From contig DYCR01000005.1 in NCBI GenBank assembly GCA_019418025.1, forward strand, positions 70,961 to 81,715: a stretch of 10,755 nucleotides of DNA, written 5' to 3'. Positions 1 to 7,801 of this stretch are shown here, one piece after another. Both the position numbers and the translations under genes were made by a program. The first letter of the stretch is position 1, and each line of letters begins with the position of its first letter. The notes beneath the pieces were generated by a model, which saw nothing but the letters and a program-made list of their open reading frames with translations, ran no database searches and was not told the origin of the DNA. This stretch comes from Clostridiales bacterium (GTDB lineage Bacteria; Bacillota; Clostridia; Oscillospirales; Oscillospiraceae).

Positions 1-1
1 G

Positions 2-472
2 TTCAACGCCGGCATCATGCCCGCCGTTAACCCCGGCATCTCCGTTTCCCGTGTTGGCGGCAATGCGCAGATCAAGGCTATGAAAAAGGTCTCCGGCTCC
101 CTGAAGCTGCTGTACTCTCAGTACCGTGAGCTTCAGAGCTTTGCACAGTTCGGCTCTGATCTGGATGCTGATACCAAGGCCCGTCTGGCTTTGGGTGAGC
201 GCATCGTTGCTGTTCTGAAGCAGAGCAACAACGCCCCTGTGGATGTTGCCCATCAGGTGTGCATCATCTATGCCGTCACCAACGGCTATCTGAACCAGAT
301 CGCAGTTGAGGATGTTCCCGAGTTTGAGCATCAGCTGTTCGATCTGATGGATACCCGCTACGGCGAGGCTCTCACCGACATCCGTACCACCGGCAATCTG
401 GCTGACAGCACCGTAAAGGCCATCCAGGATGCACTGAATGAGCTGATTGCTCAGTTCAAGCCGGCAAACTAA
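2..472 (+). CDS. atpA: ATP synthase F1 subunit alpha, C-terminal part (5' truncated by window edge)
   Basis: This is the last 156 residues of the alpha subunit, the non-catalytic nucleotide-binding partner of beta in the F1 head. The frame is open to the left edge, starting FNAGIMPAVNPG, so the Met at 17 is internal and not a start. The conserved ISVSRVGG segment is present near the edge; its Arg is the residue that alpha contributes to the beta catalytic site in known F1 structures. It is followed by the alpha C-terminal helical domain (QYRELQSFAQFGSDLD, then TNGYL). The P-loop domain lies outside the window. atpG follows after 19 bases in the same direction, the usual atpA-G-D-C order. The family assignment is secure; how complete the gene is cannot be judged here. 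Confidence 0.97.
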   Translation, partial: FNAGIMPAVNPGISVSRVGGNAQIKAMKKVSGSLKLLYSQYRELQSFAQFGSDLDADTKARLALGERIVAVLKQSNNAPVDVAHQVCIIYAVTNGYLNQIAVEDVPEFEHQLFDLMDTRYGEALTDIRTTGNLADSTVKAIQDALNELIAQFKPAN

Positions 473-491
473 CACGGAAGGAGTGTGAGCC

Positions 492-1334
492 ATGGCTGGC
501 GTTTCCAGTAAGGAAATCAAAACCAGAATCCGAAGCATGGAAAGCACAAAGCAGATCACCAAGGCCATGGAAATGGTTGCTGCTTCCAAGCTGCGTCAGG
601 CTCAGGCAAAGGTCCTGTCCTCACGCCCCTACTTCGAGATCCTATACGAAACCATCAATGACATCGTGGACTGCAACCGGGATTTTTCCTCCCCCTTTCT
701 TGCTGCGCGCGAGGGCGGCAGATCGCTGTATGTTGTCGTTGCCGGAGACCGCGGTCTTGCAGGCGGCTACAACAGCAACGTGCTGAAGCTTTGCATGCAG
801 GAGATCGAGGGTAAGGACGCCACCGTCCTCCCCATCGGCAAGAAGAGCGTGGACTATTTCCGTTCCCACGGTGTAGAAATTTTCACAGATATGTACGCAG
901 AAGCTGCTGAGGTTTCCATCGGCGACTGCTTCTCCATCGCAAAACTGTTGTCAAATGCCTATCTGGCAGGGGAATTCGACCAGATCCATGTGGTCTACAC
1001 CAATTTTGTCTCTGTTCTTTCCCAGACCCCCGCTTCCTTGCAGATGCTGCCCCTGCTTCGTCAGGAGACATCCAAGAAGCCCTCCCAGTCGGACATGCTG
1101 TACGAACCGGATGCAGAAACCGTGTTTGCCACCATCGTCCCTGAGTATCTGGGCGGTATCCTGTATGGCGCGCTGTGTGAATCCCGGTGTGCCGAGCAGG
1201 CTGCCAGACGGACCGCCATGGACTCTGCCACACAGAATGCCGAGGACATGATCGCGGACCTGAACCTGAAGTTCAACCGCGCCCGTCAGGCTGCAATCAC
1301 TCAGGAAATCACCGAGATCGTTGCAGGCGCATAA
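492..1334 (+). CDS. atpG: ATP synthase F1 subunit gamma (rotor shaft)
   Basis: Gamma is the central stalk that turns inside the alpha3beta3 head and couples proton or sodium flow through Fo to ATP synthesis. The 280-residue product has both family hallmarks. The N-terminal helix contains IKTRIRSMESTKQITKAMEM followed by ASKLRQAQ. The C-terminal helix contains MDSATQNAEDMI and ends RARQAAITQEITEIVAGA; these two helices form the coiled coil of the shaft. The middle (about residues 75-190) is the Rossmann-like domain, with GDRGLAGGYNSN near residue 85. The length is normal for the family. The ATG at 492 is preceded by AAGGAG at 478-483, eight bases away. The gene lies between atpA (19-base gap) and atpD (45-base gap), presumably on one transcript. 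Confidence 0.98.
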   Translation: MAGVSSKEIKTRIRSMESTKQITKAMEMVAASKLRQAQAKVLSSRPYFEILYETINDIVDCNRDFSSPFLAAREGGRSLYVVVAGDRGLAGGYNSNVLKLCMQEIEGKDATVLPIGKKSVDYFRSHGVEIFTDMYAEAAEVSIGDCFSIAKLLSNAYLAGEFDQIHVVYTNFVSVLSQTPASLQMLPLLRQETSKKPSQSDMLYEPDAETVFATIVPEYLGGILYGALCESRCAEQAARRTAMDSATQNAEDMIADLNLKFNRARQAAITQEITEIVAGA

Positions 1335-1363
1335 CCTCTGACAGCAAGTTTGCAATTCTATTC

Positions 1364-1370
1364 AAAGGAG
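1364..1370 (+). promoter_or_regulatory. ribosome binding site fixing the atpD start
   Basis: AAAGGAG lies nine bases before the ATG at 1380. An in-frame ATG at 1350 lies upstream of this site, would add the residues MQFYSKELTP that do not belong to the beta family, and has no ribosome site of its own. This places the atpD start at 1380. Confidence 0.85.
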
Positions 1371-1379
1371 TTGACCCCA

Positions 1380-2780
<1,401 letters not shown>

Positions 2781-2782
2781 GC

Positions 2783-3196
2783 ATGGCTACAAGCTTCTCC
2801 CTGAAAATCGTCAGCCCTGACGGTCTGATTTTTGACGGTCAGGCTGAAAAACTGGTCGTCCGCACAACCACTGGTGATTTGGGGATCATGGCGCATCACA
2901 TGAACTGCGTCTGCCCTCTGGGTATGGGCAAGGCGATCATGGAAGCCGAAGGACAGCGTCGTGAAGCTGCCTGCATCGGCGGCATGGTGAGCGTTGTCAA
3001 CGGAGAAGTCACACTTGTCCCCACCACATTTGAGTGGGCCGATAAGATCGATACCGATCGAGCAGAGGCTTCCTATCAGCGCGCACAGAAAGTATTGCAG
3101 AACAAATCTGCTTCCGATACCGACCTGCGTATGGCTGAGGCCCGGCTGAAGCGTGCATTGGTTCGTAAAAGCGTTGCCTCCGGCACCAAATTCTAA
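2783..3196 (+). CDS. atpC: ATP synthase F1 subunit epsilon
   Basis: Epsilon sits on gamma at the foot of the central stalk and in many bacteria damps ATP hydrolysis. The 137-residue protein opens with FSLKIVSPDGLIFDGQAEKLVVRT and GDLGI, the N-terminal beta-sandwich; about residues 88-133 look like the two C-terminal helices (RAEASYQRAQKVL, then DLRMAEARLKRAL). The stretch after GDLGI is unusual: the common family pattern, roughly GILPGHAPLVT, is replaced by GIMAHHMNCVCPLGMG, with Cys at 42, 44 and 64. The fold pattern (GGMVSVVNGEVTLV near 66-79) still fits. It starts two bases after the atpD stop with only a modest AGGTGA site at 2770-2775, consistent with translational coupling. It is the last gene of the operon, followed by a terminator. 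The assignment is firm from position and both domain patterns. Confidence 0.93.
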   Translation: MATSFSLKIVSPDGLIFDGQAEKLVVRTTTGDLGIMAHHMNCVCPLGMGKAIMEAEGQRREAACIGGMVSVVNGEVTLVPTTFEWADKIDTDRAEASYQRAQKVLQNKSASDTDLRMAEARLKRALVRKSVASGTKF

Positions 3197-3206
3197 CACA
3201 CCAAAC

Positions 3207-3246
3207 AAAATCCGTGGAGGGTTCATCAGAACCATCCACGGATTTT
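3207..3246. terminator. two-way rho-independent terminator between atpC and the ABC permease gene
   Basis: A perfect 12-bp stem pairs 3207-3218 (AAAATCCGTGGA) with 3235-3246 (TCCACGGATTTT). Inside it, after one G/A mismatch, a further 5-bp stem pairs GGTTC with GAACC around the loop ATCA. The outer A-run and T-run are part of the stem, so the element has a T-run on either strand. It lies 10 bases after the atpC stop and 54 bases from the stop of the converging permease gene, so it probably ends both operons. The T-run is only four long on each side. Confidence 0.88.
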
Positions 3247-3300
3247 CTGTGTCTTATTGTTGCTTGCAGCTGTGCTTTCCTCCCCCATGGTCAGGCGGCA

Positions 3301-3930
3301 TCATTTCAGTTCCCTCTTCTGATAGATCCGGATGGAGAGAAACCAAGAAAACACATAAATCCCTGCGCAAATCAGGATTACACCCATCATTCCGACATTG
3401 AAATGCATGATTGAGCCATGAAGATCATCATAAATCATTGCTACTAATACGCTTACTCCACAGATGAAACCCATCATCAGCAGGTAAAACATCCGCCCCT
3501 TCTCCACGCCGTAACGAAACAGGACAGGCATACTGATCGCCGGAGCAACCAAGCACATAGACACCAGAGTGCCCATCAGCGCCAGATACGCATTCAGATC
3601 AAAGCCACCGTTCATATACATCCGCAGGGCCTGCACCCCCGCGGTGAGCAGCAGTATCACCCCGGTTCCGATCAATCCTACCAGATATTTTGCAGAAACC
3701 AACTGCCCACGGGTATAGGGCATCGTTGCGCAGTAGCTTTCCCATTTGCTGCGTTCGTCATAGCTGAAAAGCGTCATCGGCATCATGGTCACATATAGGC
3801 AGGGGTAATAGATCATAAAAAGATTTCCGTCAGCAAAGAGAGATATGCCGAGAAATACAACTGCGATGATCAGAAACGATTTACAGGTTTTCATGAAAAG
3901 GTAGTAATCCTTTAGTAACAATCCCTTCAT
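3301..3930 (-). CDS. ABC-2-type transporter permease, single small membrane subunit
   Basis: The 209-residue product is strongly hydrophobic, with about six membrane segments by eye (residues 18-33, 38-55, 82-100, 114-138, 148-167 and 180-202). Between segments two and three is a soluble stretch with YDERSKWESYCATMPYTRGQLVSAKY. A DERSKWE-type motif followed by P-hydroxyl-R is typical of the ABC2_membrane_5-like permeases found beside YtrA-type regulators in Firmicutes. It probably dimerises and forms the channel for the ATPase encoded just upstream. Its ATG overlaps the ATPase stop (ATGA, 3927-3930), so the two are translationally coupled. The substrate is not deducible: peptides, lipid-linked compounds or antibiotics are all possible. 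It is the last gene of the cassette and has a short basic C-terminus (YQKRELK). Confidence 0.88.
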   Translation of the reverse strand: MKGLLLKDYYLFMKTCKSFLIIAVVFLGISLFADGNLFMIYYPCLYVTMMPMTLFSYDERSKWESYCATMPYTRGQLVSAKYLVGLIGTGVILLLTAGVQALRMYMNGGFDLNAYLALMGTLVSMCLVAPAISMPVLFRYGVEKGRMFYLLMMGFICGVSVLVAMIYDDLHGSIMHFNVGMMGVILICAGIYVFSWFLSIRIYQKRELK

Positions 3931-4775
3931 TTCTTCTTTGCCTCCTTGACCATAAAAATGAACAGCTCCTCGATGCTGATGGGGCTGACCGCCATGTCCG
4001 GCGCGACACCGCTGCGCAGGACCATTGCCTCCACCCCATATGGGGTTTCTTTTTTATACCGGATCACGTCAGGGTCCAGCCGATCCAGCTGCTGCGCCGT
4101 GCAGTGCAGTATGCCGTATTCACTCAGAAGCAGATCCTTTTCTTCACACAGCAGCAGCTTCCCCTTATGCAGGAACGCCACATAGTCACAAAGCTTCTCC
4201 AAATCGCTGACGATGTGCGAGGAGATGAGGATCGAATGGGACTCGTCTCTGGTGAAGTCACTGAGCAGATCCACCACCTCGTCACGGACCACCGGATCAA
4301 GTCCGCTGGTGGCCTCGTCCAAAATCAGGAGCTTCGCCCTATGGGACAGTGCCACGGCGATCCCCAGCTTCATTTTCATTCCCCGTGAAAAATCCTTGAA
4401 CTGCTTATCCATAGGAACCGCAAAATCTGACAGGTATTTTTCATATGTATGCTGCTCCCAGTTGCGGAAGGTATGCTTCATCACCTTCCCCACCTGCTTG
4501 GCGGTCAGAAATTCCGGGATACCGACCTCATCCATCACCACGCCGATGTCCTCTTTGGTCAGATTCAGCTCCCGTTGATTGTCCTTCCCCAGAATGCAGA
4601 TGCTGCCGCTGTCCTTATGGAGCATATCCAGGATCAATTTGATCGTCGTGCTTTTTCCCGCTCCGTTCTCCCCAATCAGCCCCATGATACACCCGCATGG
4701 CAGGGTCAGGTTTACGTTGTCCAGCTGAAACCCGGGATAGGATTTTGAAAGATTCTTGATTTCCAGTGCATTCAT
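3927..4775 (-). CDS. ABC transporter ATP-binding protein (YtrB/BcrA-like)
   Basis: This is the 282-residue nucleotide-binding subunit that powers the adjacent permease. Visible motifs are Walker A GENGAGKS (residues 35-42), an ABC signature region FSRGMKMKL (129-137) in place of the classical LSGGQ, Walker B LLILDE (149-154) followed by ATSGLDP (D-loop side), and the switch His in SSHIVSDLEKL (His187). The Q-loop position, around VVMDE (79-83), has no clear Gln, as I recall for this subfamily. About 65 residues after the ATPase core form a C-terminal tail ending KEAKKK. ATGA overlaps join it to the regulator gene upstream (4772-4775) and the permease downstream. GGAGG lies upstream of its ATG on the minus strand. 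The GntR-ATPase-permease order is the classic YtrA-type operon of Firmicutes, several of which respond to cell-wall antibiotics. The substrate is unknown. Confidence 0.93.
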   Translation of the reverse strand: MNALEIKNLSKSYPGFQLDNVNLTLPCGCIMGLIGENGAGKSTTIKLILDMLHKDSGSICILGKDNQRELNLTKEDIGVVMDEVGIPEFLTAKQVGKVMKHTFRNWEQHTYEKYLSDFAVPMDKQFKDFSRGMKMKLGIAVALSHRAKLLILDEATSGLDPVVRDEVVDLLSDFTRDESHSILISSHIVSDLEKLCDYVAFLHKGKLLLCEEKDLLLSEYGILHCTAQQLDRLDPDVIRYKKETPYGVEAMVLRSGVAPDMAVSPISIEELFIFMVKEAKKK

Positions 4776-5149
4776 GGCTGTTCCTCCAAACTAAAATGAA
4801 CCATTGCCAGCAGCTCTTCCCTGCTTAGATTGCAGCTTGCCGCAATGCGGATGATCTGCTCTAGGTGTTCTTCTATTTTTTTCAGGTTTTCTTCCCGAAG
4901 CAGCTCCACATTCTTGGGGGCTACATAGCATCCCTTACCCTGTACGGTGTAGATAAATCCCTCTTTTTCCAGTTCGTCATATGCCCGCTTTGTTGTAATA
5001 AAGCTGATCCTCAGATCCTTTGCAAGCCCCCGGATCGACGGCAGGAGCTGATTCTCCTGCAGCCTGCCGCTGATGATCTGATCCTTGATCTGGGTGTAGA
5101 TCTGATCATAGATCGGCGTGCCGCTTTTGTTGTCGATGAGAATATCCAC
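4772..5149 (-). CDS. GntR-family transcriptional regulator, YtrA subfamily
   Basis: This is a 125-residue DNA-binding protein, probably a dimeric repressor of its own operon. The N-terminal winged helix-turn-helix spans about residues 12-76: PIYDQIYTQIKDQIISG, then LPSIRGLAKDLRISFITTKRAYDELEKEGF as the recognition part, and the wing VQGKGCYV. The C-terminal part (about 80-125) is only a short helical segment with no ligand-binding domain, which is what defines the YtrA subfamily. The start is GTG at 5149, well placed behind the AGGAGGTG site at 5155-5162. It is the first gene of the three-gene cassette; its stop overlaps the ATPase start (ATGA). A strong promoter overlain by palindromes lies directly upstream, the expected arrangement for autorepression relieved by an unknown signal. 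Confidence 0.94.
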   Translation of the reverse strand: MDILIDNKSGTPIYDQIYTQIKDQIISGRLQENQLLPSIRGLAKDLRISFITTKRAYDELEKEGFIYTVQGKGCYVAPKNVELLREENLKKIEEHLEQIIRIAASCNLSREELLAMVHFSLEEQP

Positions 5150-5154
5150 CGATT

Positions 5155-5166
5155 CACCTCCTCCTT
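5155..5166 (-). promoter_or_regulatory. strong ribosome binding site of the GntR gene
   Basis: Read on the minus strand, this is AAGGAGGAGGTG, ending five bases before the GTG start at 5149. Two overlapping AGGAGG cores are present. Such a strong site supports the GTG as the true start, because no ATG stands in frame nearby. The left arm of the operator begins at its upstream edge. Confidence 0.85.
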
Positions 5167-5203
5167 ATCTGTATATGTTGATTATATACAGTATATACAG
5201 ATA
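5166..5203. promoter_or_regulatory. nested palindromes, likely GntR (YtrA-type) operator
   Basis: Two symmetrical elements are seen. The outer one pairs TATCTGTATAT (5166-5176) with ATATACAGATA (5193-5203), 11-bp perfect arms 16 bases apart. The inner one is TATATACAGTATATA (5183-5197), 7-bp perfect arms around one central base. The inner palindrome and the outer right arm fall between and onto the -35 and -10 boxes of the cassette promoter; the outer left arm covers the presumed start of transcription. A repressor dimer bound here would block RNA polymerase. Binding by the adjacent GntR protein is an inference from position and family habit. Confidence 0.75.
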
Positions 5204-5209
5204 TGTCAA
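5181..5209 (-). promoter_or_regulatory. consensus sigma-A promoter of the GntR-ABC cassette
   Basis: On the minus strand, TTGACA (5209-5204) is followed after exactly 17 bases by TATAAT (5186-5181), matching the vegetative consensus in all twelve positions. A/T-rich sequence with A-runs lies just upstream (about 5215-5235) and could act as an UP element. Transcription should start near 5174, leaving a leader of about 25 bases that contains the ribosome site. A promoter this strong makes sense only if it is normally repressed. Confidence 0.88.
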
Positions 5210-5247
5210 CCCTGTTTTCAAAATTTTAATTTTTCTACGATAACCCC

Positions 5248-5276
5248 TTGTAAACTGCCACAATTTAGCGTATAAT
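5248..5276 (+). promoter_or_regulatory. promoter of asnS
   Basis: TTGTAA (5248-5253) and a perfect TATAAT (5271-5276) are separated by 17 bases. Start of transcription is expected near 5283, giving a leader of about 30 bases before the ATG at 5314. That is too short for a T-box leader, so asnS is not controlled by uncharged tRNA here. The -35 lies 38 bases from the -35 of the divergent GntR promoter, so the two promoters do not overlap. Confidence 0.72.
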
Positions 5277-5297
5277 TTGTTACATAATTTGCACAGA

Positions 5298-5304
5298 AGT
5301 GAGG
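5298..5304 (+). promoter_or_regulatory. ribosome binding site fixing the asnS start
   Basis: AGTGAGG lies nine bases before the ATG at 5314. The in-frame GTG at 5299 falls inside this site and would add only MRYST, so it is not taken as the start. Confidence 0.75.
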
Positions 5305-5313
5305 TATTCCACA

Positions 5314-6705
5314 ATGGAACTGGTAAGCGTTCGTGAATTGTTTAAAAACACCTCTGCTTATGCCGGAAAGACCGTATCCGTGGGCGGCTGGGTCCGCTCC
5401 ATCCGCGCCAGCAAGCAGTTTGGTTTTATTGTCCTGAATGACGGTACTTATTTCAATCCCGTTCAGGCCGTATATCATGATAATATGGAAAATTTCCAGA
5501 CGATCTCCAAGACCAATGTCGGCGCTGCACTGATCGTCACCGGTGAAGTTGTTCTGACCCCCGATGCAAAGCAGCCCTTCGAGATCCAAGCCGCAGAGGT
5601 CGTGGTAGAGGGGGCATCCACTGCTGACTATCCCCTGCAAAAGAAGCGCCACACACTGGAATTTTTGCGGACCATGACCCATCTGCGCCCCAGAACCAAC
5701 ACCTTTCAGGCAGTGTTCCGTGTCCGCAGTCTGGTTGCGTACGCCATTCACAAGTTCTTTCAGGAGCGGGACTTTGTCTATGTCCACACGCCCCTGATCA
5801 CCGGCTCTGACTGTGAAGGTGCCGGCGAGATGTTTCAGGTCACCACACTGGACCTGAACAACCTCCCCATGACCGAGGACGGAAAGATCGATTTCTCTCA
5901 GGATTTCTTCAACAAGCCCACCAACCTGACCGTTTCCGGTCAGCTCAACGGCGAGGCCTTTGCCATGGCCTTCCGCAACATCTATACCTTCGGCCCCACC
6001 TTCCGTGCCGAGAACTCCAACACCACCCGGCACGCTGCCGAGTTCTGGATGATCGAGCCGGAGATCGCCTTTGCCGATCTGGCTGACGATATGCGTCTGG
6101 CTGAGGACATGATCAAATACGTCATTTCCTACGTTTTGGAGCATGCCCCCGAGGAAATGAACTTCTTTAACTCCTTTGTGGACAAGGGTCTGCTGGAACG
6201 CCTGAACCACGTCATGAATTCCGACTTCGGTCACGTGACCTACACCGATGCCATCAAGATTCTGGAAGAGCACAATGCTGAGTTTGAGTTCCCCGTCCAC
6301 TGGGGCAGCGATCTCCAGACCGAGCATGAGCGTTATCTGACCGAGGTGGTCTTTAAGAAGCCTGTATTCGTCACCGATTATCCCAAGGAGATCAAGGCCT
6401 TCTACATGAAGCTGAATCCCGACGGAAAGACCGTCGCCGCTATGGACTGTCTGGTCCCCGGCATTGGCGAGATCATCGGCGGCAGCCAGCGTGAGGACGA
6501 CTACGAGCTGCTGAAGTCCCGAATCGAGGAGCTGGGCATGGACCCCGAGGATTACGGCTTCTACATGGATCTGCGTAAATACGGCTCTGCCCGTCATGCC
6601 GGTTTTGGTCTGGGCTTTGAGCGCTGCGTGATGTATCTGACCGGAATGGCCAACATCCGCGATGTGCTTCCCTTCCCCAGAACCGTCAATAACTGCGAAC
6701 TGTAA
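5314..6705 (+). CDS. asnS: asparaginyl-tRNA synthetase
   Basis: This class IIb aminoacyl-tRNA synthetase charges tRNA-Asn with asparagine using ATP in the cytoplasm. The 463-residue product has the N-terminal OB-fold anticodon-binding domain (about 20-100; VSVGGWVRSIRASKQFGFIV) and a hinge, then the catalytic core. Core landmarks are VHTPLITGSDCEGAGEMF (157-174), motif 2 FGPTFRAENSNTTRH with Arg231 (226-240), EFWMIEPE (243-250), and motif 3 GFGLGFERCVM with Arg437 (430-440), ending in the family tail NIRDVLPFPRT. AENSNT and the GEMF context favour Asn over Asp specificity. The length matches the bacterial family closely. It stands alone between its own promoter and terminator. Its presence shows that this organism can make Asn-tRNA directly, though an indirect amidation route elsewhere is not excluded. 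Confidence 0.98.
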   Translation: MELVSVRELFKNTSAYAGKTVSVGGWVRSIRASKQFGFIVLNDGTYFNPVQAVYHDNMENFQTISKTNVGAALIVTGEVVLTPDAKQPFEIQAAEVVVEGASTADYPLQKKRHTLEFLRTMTHLRPRTNTFQAVFRVRSLVAYAIHKFFQERDFVYVHTPLITGSDCEGAGEMFQVTTLDLNNLPMTEDGKIDFSQDFFNKPTNLTVSGQLNGEAFAMAFRNIYTFGPTFRAENSNTTRHAAEFWMIEPEIAFADLADDMRLAEDMIKYVISYVLEHAPEEMNFFNSFVDKGLLERLNHVMNSDFGHVTYTDAIKILEEHNAEFEFPVHWGSDLQTEHERYLTEVVFKKPVFVTDYPKEIKAFYMKLNPDGKTVAAMDCLVPGIGEIIGGSQREDDYELLKSRIEELGMDPEDYGFYMDLRKYGSARHAGFGLGFERCVMYLTGMANIRDVLPFPRTVNNCEL

Positions 6706-6765
6706 GCTCAAGCAAAGGGGTGTGCTGTAAACCGGCGCATCCGGCAAAGATATTCAGAAATACAG

Positions 6766-6804
6766 AAAATGGAGTGTATCAAAACCTGATACACTCCATT
6801 TTTT
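6766..6804. terminator. two-way rho-independent terminator between asnS and the radical SAM gene
   Basis: A perfect 16-bp stem joins AAAATGGAGTGTATCA (6766-6781) to TGATACACTCCATTTT (6787-6802) around the 5-base loop AAACC, and is followed by two more T (T-run 6799-6804). The matching A-run on the left gives a T-run on the minus strand. It lies 61 bases after the asnS stop and about 124 bases beyond the stop of the converging radical SAM gene. Confidence 0.92.
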
Positions 6805-6927
6805 CGCAATATAACTGCCCGATAATATCGAAATCATCCCAGAGAAAACAAATATCCTCCTTGAATATGCTCCGCACATCGGTTTTGCGTGCGAATTACA
6901 CGATCCGACCAAATGCAGCACACCTTT
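6805..6927. other. intergenic stretch with no assigned gene
   Basis: These 123 bases between the terminator and the stop of the radical SAM gene are more A/T-rich than the flanking genes. On the minus strand a 41-codon open frame (6879 to 6754; starts MCGAYSRR, contains SGMISILSGSY) runs straight through the terminator hairpin. I do not consider it a gene: it has no promoter, and it reads across a perfect 16-bp inverted repeat. Nothing else is recognised. Confidence 0.5.
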
Positions 6928-7794
6928 TTAAAAATCCGGTATGAATGCAGCGTCCGCAGCCTCCGGCTCCTGAACAAAGCCCTCAAGATCGTTCAGATAC
7001 ATCCAACTCAGGACCGCATCGTACTCCTCCTCGGTGATCCGCCGATCCAGAGGCGGCATATCCGCCGTGGCTGCCATGGGCGTGTACTGGCGCATCAGAC
7101 TGACCAGAACCTCTCCGGGAGCAAAATGATCCCCGATCCAGTCCAGAACCCGCAGGGAATTTTCCACCTGACCGGGCAGGATCAGATGGCGGATCACCGT
7201 TCCGCTCACCAGTCTCTCCCCACGCCACCGGGGCCCGCCGGTCTGACGGACCATCTCCTGTATGGCCTCGGCCGCCACCGCAGGGTAATCCCCTGCCCCG
7301 GACAGCTTCTTTGCCAAATCAGCATCTGCATATTTCAGATCCGGCAGATAAATATCCACCAAGCCATCCAGCTCCCTCAGGGTTTCCACACGCTCATACC
7401 CGCCGCAGTTATACACCACCGGAACCGGAAGCTTCGGCGTCAGCGCAGGGATGATGGTAGGCAGATACTGGGTCGGTGTCACAAGATCGATATTCTCCGC
7501 CCCCTGCCGGATCAGTCCCTCCATGGCACGCCTGAGGGCCGCAGAATCCATTTCTGTCCCCATGGGTGCGTTGCTGATCGCGTTGTTTTGGCAGAACACG
7601 CACCCAAGGGTGCAGCCGCCGAAGAAAATCGCTCCGCTGCCGCCGGCTCCGGCCAGCGCAGGCTCCTCCCAGCGGTGGATCATGGTCTTGGATACAACTG
7701 CATGCTCAGGTCCGCGGCAATATCCCTTTTGCCCCCTGTTCCGGTCCACGCCGCAGCATCTCGGACAAAGGGAGCAAGCTTCATATGTCAACAT
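6928..7794 (-). CDS. radical SAM protein, PflX-like (COG1313 type), function unknown
   Basis: The 288-residue product is a radical SAM iron-sulfur enzyme related to pyruvate formate-lyase activating proteins. The AdoMet-cluster motif CTLGCVFC (CX3CX2C; Cys61, 65, 68) follows SGAIFFGG. Ahead of it, a second Cys group (Cys7, 10, 13, 14, 26, in CSLCPRCCGVDR...GYC) is typical of this family and may hold another cluster. Later landmarks are NIDLVTPTQYLP, VVYNCGGYERVETL, VDIYLPDLKYAD, VIRHLILPG and VSLMRQYTP, all fitting the PflX-like pattern as I know it. The ATG at 7794 has AAAGGATG (7802-7809) upstream; a longer frame to 7911 would add 39 unrelated residues and run through the divergent promoters. 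No pyruvate formate-lyase or other glycyl radical enzyme is in the window, so its substrate is unknown. It is a single-gene unit. Confidence 0.9.
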   Translation of the reverse strand: MLTYEACSLCPRCCGVDRNRGQKGYCRGPEHAVVSKTMIHRWEEPALAGAGGSGAIFFGGCTLGCVFCQNNAISNAPMGTEMDSAALRRAMEGLIRQGAENIDLVTPTQYLPTIIPALTPKLPVPVVYNCGGYERVETLRELDGLVDIYLPDLKYADADLAKKLSGAGDYPAVAAEAIQEMVRQTGGPRWRGERLVSGTVIRHLILPGQVENSLRVLDWIGDHFAPGEVLVSLMRQYTPMAATADMPPLDRRITEEEYDAVLSWMYLNDLEGFVQEPEAADAAFIPDF

Positions 7795-7801
7795 TTTTTC
7801 A

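Noticed and set aside
5183..5203. TATATACAG direct repeat as an iteron or repeat array
   Set aside because: Only two adjacent copies occur, and both are explained by the palindromic operator and promoter.
5277..5313. T-box or other leader riboswitch before asnS
   Set aside because: The predicted leader is only about 30 bases; no specifier stem, T-box sequence or antiterminator can fit, and the upstream bases belong to promoters.
5218..6747. 509-codon open frame antisense to asnS
   Set aside because: It is slightly longer than asnS itself, but asnS has every synthetase motif, a promoter and a ribosome site. The antisense frame runs through the asnS promoter and shows no recognisable domain.
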